A stretch of DNA of 64,000 nt from assembly GCA_002842095.1 (NCBI GenBank), contig PHCB01000007.1:300332-364331 (forward strand). Direction: 5' to 3'. Position numbers and translations under genes: made by a program. This stretch comes from a candidate division BRC1 bacterium HGW-BRC1-1 (GTDB taxonomy: Bacteria > Sumerlaeota > Sumerlaeia > Sumerlaeales > Sumerlaeaceae). The number at the start of each line of letters is the position of its first letter. Position 1 is the first letter of the stretch. A model generated the notes under the pieces. The model saw only the letters and a program-made list of their open reading frames with translations. It was not told where the DNA came from and made no database searches. Shown here piece by piece: positions 62,487 to 64,000 of the stretch.

Positions 62487-63329
62487 GTGAGCTACGAAGA
62501 AAATCTCGTGGGCCGAAAACTCGGTCATGAATGGTATGGGTGGGATGGCAACATCGACGCCCACGAAGCATTTATCCGTGAGCCGAAACGTCTTTTCCTC
62601 GGTATCGTTTTCGTCTGTTGCGCTGTAATATTTGCGTTTCTGGCTTTTGGGGTTTGGGGCTTTTATCCGCGACTCCGACAGTTGGGGTTGGGGATGGCGG
62701 CCGTTGGCATCTTGAGTGTCATCGGCGCTCTGGTATTGGGGATTTTCGGTTCCATCGGATGGGTTCTCGCCACCGGCAAACCGTTCAAACCGGCCGACTT
62801 TATCATGCACTGGCTCACAGAAAATTTTGCGATCTTTGCCTGGGTTGCCAGTTTGTATGACATTTCACAGGATCGTCTCGGCTACTCCCTCATAGAAATC
62901 CACAATGCGTTTACGCGGGCGTCACTGGCCCGTTTTTCCAATGGTCGCATTCTTTGTCTTGGGCCGCGCTGCCTCGATCGCGACAACACCGAGCAGATCC
63001 GGGCGATGACAACCGAGTACGACTGCGATTTCTACATGGCTCCCGGCGGTGCCCTTGCGCGTCAGAAAATTGCCGAGTTGAAACCCGCCGGCATTATTGG
63101 CATAGCCTGTGAGCGCGATCTGGTCACGGGCATCCGAGACATCGGTTATCGCATTCCTGTGATAGGAATAACCAACAAACGCCCCATCGGCCCCTGCAAA
63201 GGCGCCTTCATCGATATGAACGAGTTGCGCGATGCCATCGAAGTTTTTCAGTCGCGCTTTCACGTGCAACCCCAGGGCTGTCCAGCTCCCGGCGGCGCCT
63301 CCACGCATCCGGTGGATGCTGCCTCCTGA
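62487..63329 (+). CDS. DUF116-family membrane protein
   Basis: The 280-residue protein has two or three N-terminal membrane helices (FLGIVFVCCAVIFAFLAFG, then GILSVIGALVLGIFGSIG). The DUF116 domain contains RILCLGPRCLDRDNTEQ, GIACERDLVTGI and PVIGITNKRPIGPCKG, with conserved Cys residues possibly binding a metal or cofactor. DUF116 has no established activity. GAGGGAAG precedes the GTG start. It begins a new transcription unit with the MoaD-like gene 38 bp downstream. Confidence 0.85.
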   Translation: MSYEENLVGRKLGHEWYGWDGNIDAHEAFIREPKRLFLGIVFVCCAVIFAFLAFGVWGFYPRLRQLGLGMAAVGILSVIGALVLGIFGSIGWVLATGKPFKPADFIMHWLTENFAIFAWVASLYDISQDRLGYSLIEIHNAFTRASLARFSNGRILCLGPRCLDRDNTEQIRAMTTEYDCDFYMAPGGALARQKIAELKPAGIIGIACERDLVTGIRDIGYRIPVIGITNKRPIGPCKGAFIDMNELRDAIEVFQSRFHVQPQGCPAPGGASTHPVDAAS

Positions 63330-63367
63330 AGGCATCACCTCAACAGTTTAAGAAAGCGTGCGATCAG

Positions 63368-63613
63368 ATGCAGGTTCTCGTCCGGTATTTTCAGAATCTC
63401 AGAGAGATTGCCTCCACCGACGCGGAACGCATCCAACTCGATGAGGGGGCAACGGTACGCGATTTAAAAGCGCGTCTCGCCTGTTTACATGAGGACTTGA
63501 TTTCTCATCTTTCTATGCTGATGATCACGTTGAACGAAGCAGTCCCCAATGAAGATCATCGCCTCCAGGAAGGCGACACGATCGACATCATGCCGCCTGA
63601 AGGAAAATGTTAA
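63368..63613 (+). CDS. MoaD/ThiS-like ubiquitin-fold protein without terminal Gly-Gly
   Basis: This 81-residue protein follows the MoaD/ThiS pattern (MQVLVRYFQNLREIA, then TVRDLKARLACLHEDL, ITLNEAVPNEDHRLQEGDTIDIMPP). Sulphur carriers end in Gly-Gly for adenylation and thiocarboxylation. This one ends PPEGKC, so it cannot be activated in the usual way unless the tail is processed. The stop is clear and no nearby frameshift restores Gly-Gly. It probably forms an operon with DUF116. Confidence 0.75.
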   Translation: MQVLVRYFQNLREIASTDAERIQLDEGATVRDLKARLACLHEDLISHLSMLMITLNEAVPNEDHRLQEGDTIDIMPPEGKC

Positions 63614-63682
63614 TACCGATGAATCTCATCAACGCAAGCCAGACAATCGGATCAGGGATATCATGGCGAAAGCGATGACACC

Positions 63683-64000
63683 ATGAATCAATATTTGGAA
63701 CGATATAGCCAGTTCGGCAAAAAGGTACAGGCGGTCATTCTTACGCACATGCGTCATGATGGGCGTATTTCGGAACTGTTGACTCATTTGAACCTGCCCG
63801 TCTCTGGAGATATTCAGGATCAGCATTATGCTCTGGGGCGGTTCCTTTTTCAGTATGGGGGATCTTTTTTCATAACTGCCATGGAAGCCCAATCCCGCGA
63901 GGAAGTGGAAGGTTTGAAGGCGCGCCACATGTTGCAGGGCTTCACCGCCATGGCAGCCCCCTCGACGGCCAGACCACAAACGCGGCCGGGCAATACTCCA
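63683..64000 (+). CDS. Hypothetical protein, cut by the right window edge
   Basis: An ATG at 63683 opens a frame without stop to the window end (106 codons visible). The translation (MNQYLERYSQFGKKVQAV, RHDGRISELLTHLNLPVSG, ALGRFLFQYGGSFFITAM) is mixed helical and lacks a known motif. The ribosome-binding site is weak, 70 bp after the MoaD-like stop. No in-frame start is available further upstream before a stop at about 63620. The convergent frame on the other strand has no family resemblance and is judged a shadow. Confidence 0.4.
   Translation, partial: MNQYLERYSQFGKKVQAVILTHMRHDGRISELLTHLNLPVSGDIQDQHYALGRFLFQYGGSFFITAMEAQSREEVEGLKARHMLQGFTAMAAPSTARPQTRPGNTP

Overview
The window is a gene-dense (well over 90 % coding), GC-rich chromosomal segment of a Gram-negative bacterium. 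LolA- and LptE-like genes, several lipoproteins and SecG point to two membranes. The mix is uncommon: DUF2723 and Agl23-type GT-C glycosyltransferases, a pseudopilin of the kind common in Planctomycetes-like genomes, a metzincin/FG-GAP giant, DUF116, and long heparinase II/III-like proteins in tandem. There are also dispersed palindromic repeats. This suggests an uncultured PVC/FCB-fringe lineage such as Hydrogenedentota or Sumerlaeota; that placement is inference from gene content only. No rRNA, tRNA, CRISPR array, integrase or transposase was seen.

Layout. (1) 1-2928: the 3' part of an MmeI/YeeA-type restriction-modification protein. Its frame is broken near 922-928 and it carries an in-frame triple-hairpin insertion. 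(2) 2988-9763: a large modular secreted protein, a stand-alone response regulator, a lolA/lptE-like envelope pair and a PHP phosphoesterase. (3) 18584 down to 9738 (minus): a nine-gene run holding rex, two small unknowns, DAHP synthase, prephenate dehydrogenase, two GT-C-type membrane proteins, and a nucleotide-sugar epimerase and nucleotidyltransferase. Divergent from rex is an Agl23-like gene. (4) 21369-29517: a pseudopilin, an exported unknown and a 2167-residue metzincin/FG-GAP protein, closed by a strong terminator and a cluster of small repeats. (5) 35947 down to 29755 (minus): a tightly coupled six-gene envelope operon (zinc-ribbon TPR protein, C39-like peptidase, lipoprotein, metallophosphoesterase, polysaccharide deacetylase, GT4). 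(6) 36133-44458: housekeeping genes, namely a solitary rpsL, bifunctional rel, dprA, nth and icd. (7) 44735-50092 (plus): secG, a small protein, a signal-peptidase-like protein lacking the catalytic lysine, hsp20, and lon with a histone-H1-like tail. (8) 50159-62402: a polysaccharide-utilisation-like locus. Two paralogous secreted heparinase II/III-like proteins are divergent from a sugar ABC importer (without ATPase), a YxxxC SDR and a DHDPS-family aldolase. (9) 62487-64000: a DUF116 membrane protein, a MoaD/ThiS-like protein without the terminal Gly-Gly, and a gene cut by the window edge.

The strongest candidates for something undescribed are the heparinase/ABC/SDR/aldolase locus with its palindromic operator candidate, the zinc-ribbon pseudo-signal-peptidase beside secG/hsp20/lon, the DUF116/MoaD-like pair, and the mobile hairpin unit that has become coding sequence inside the restriction-modification gene. 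All functional statements rest on motif recognition by eye; no database search was run.
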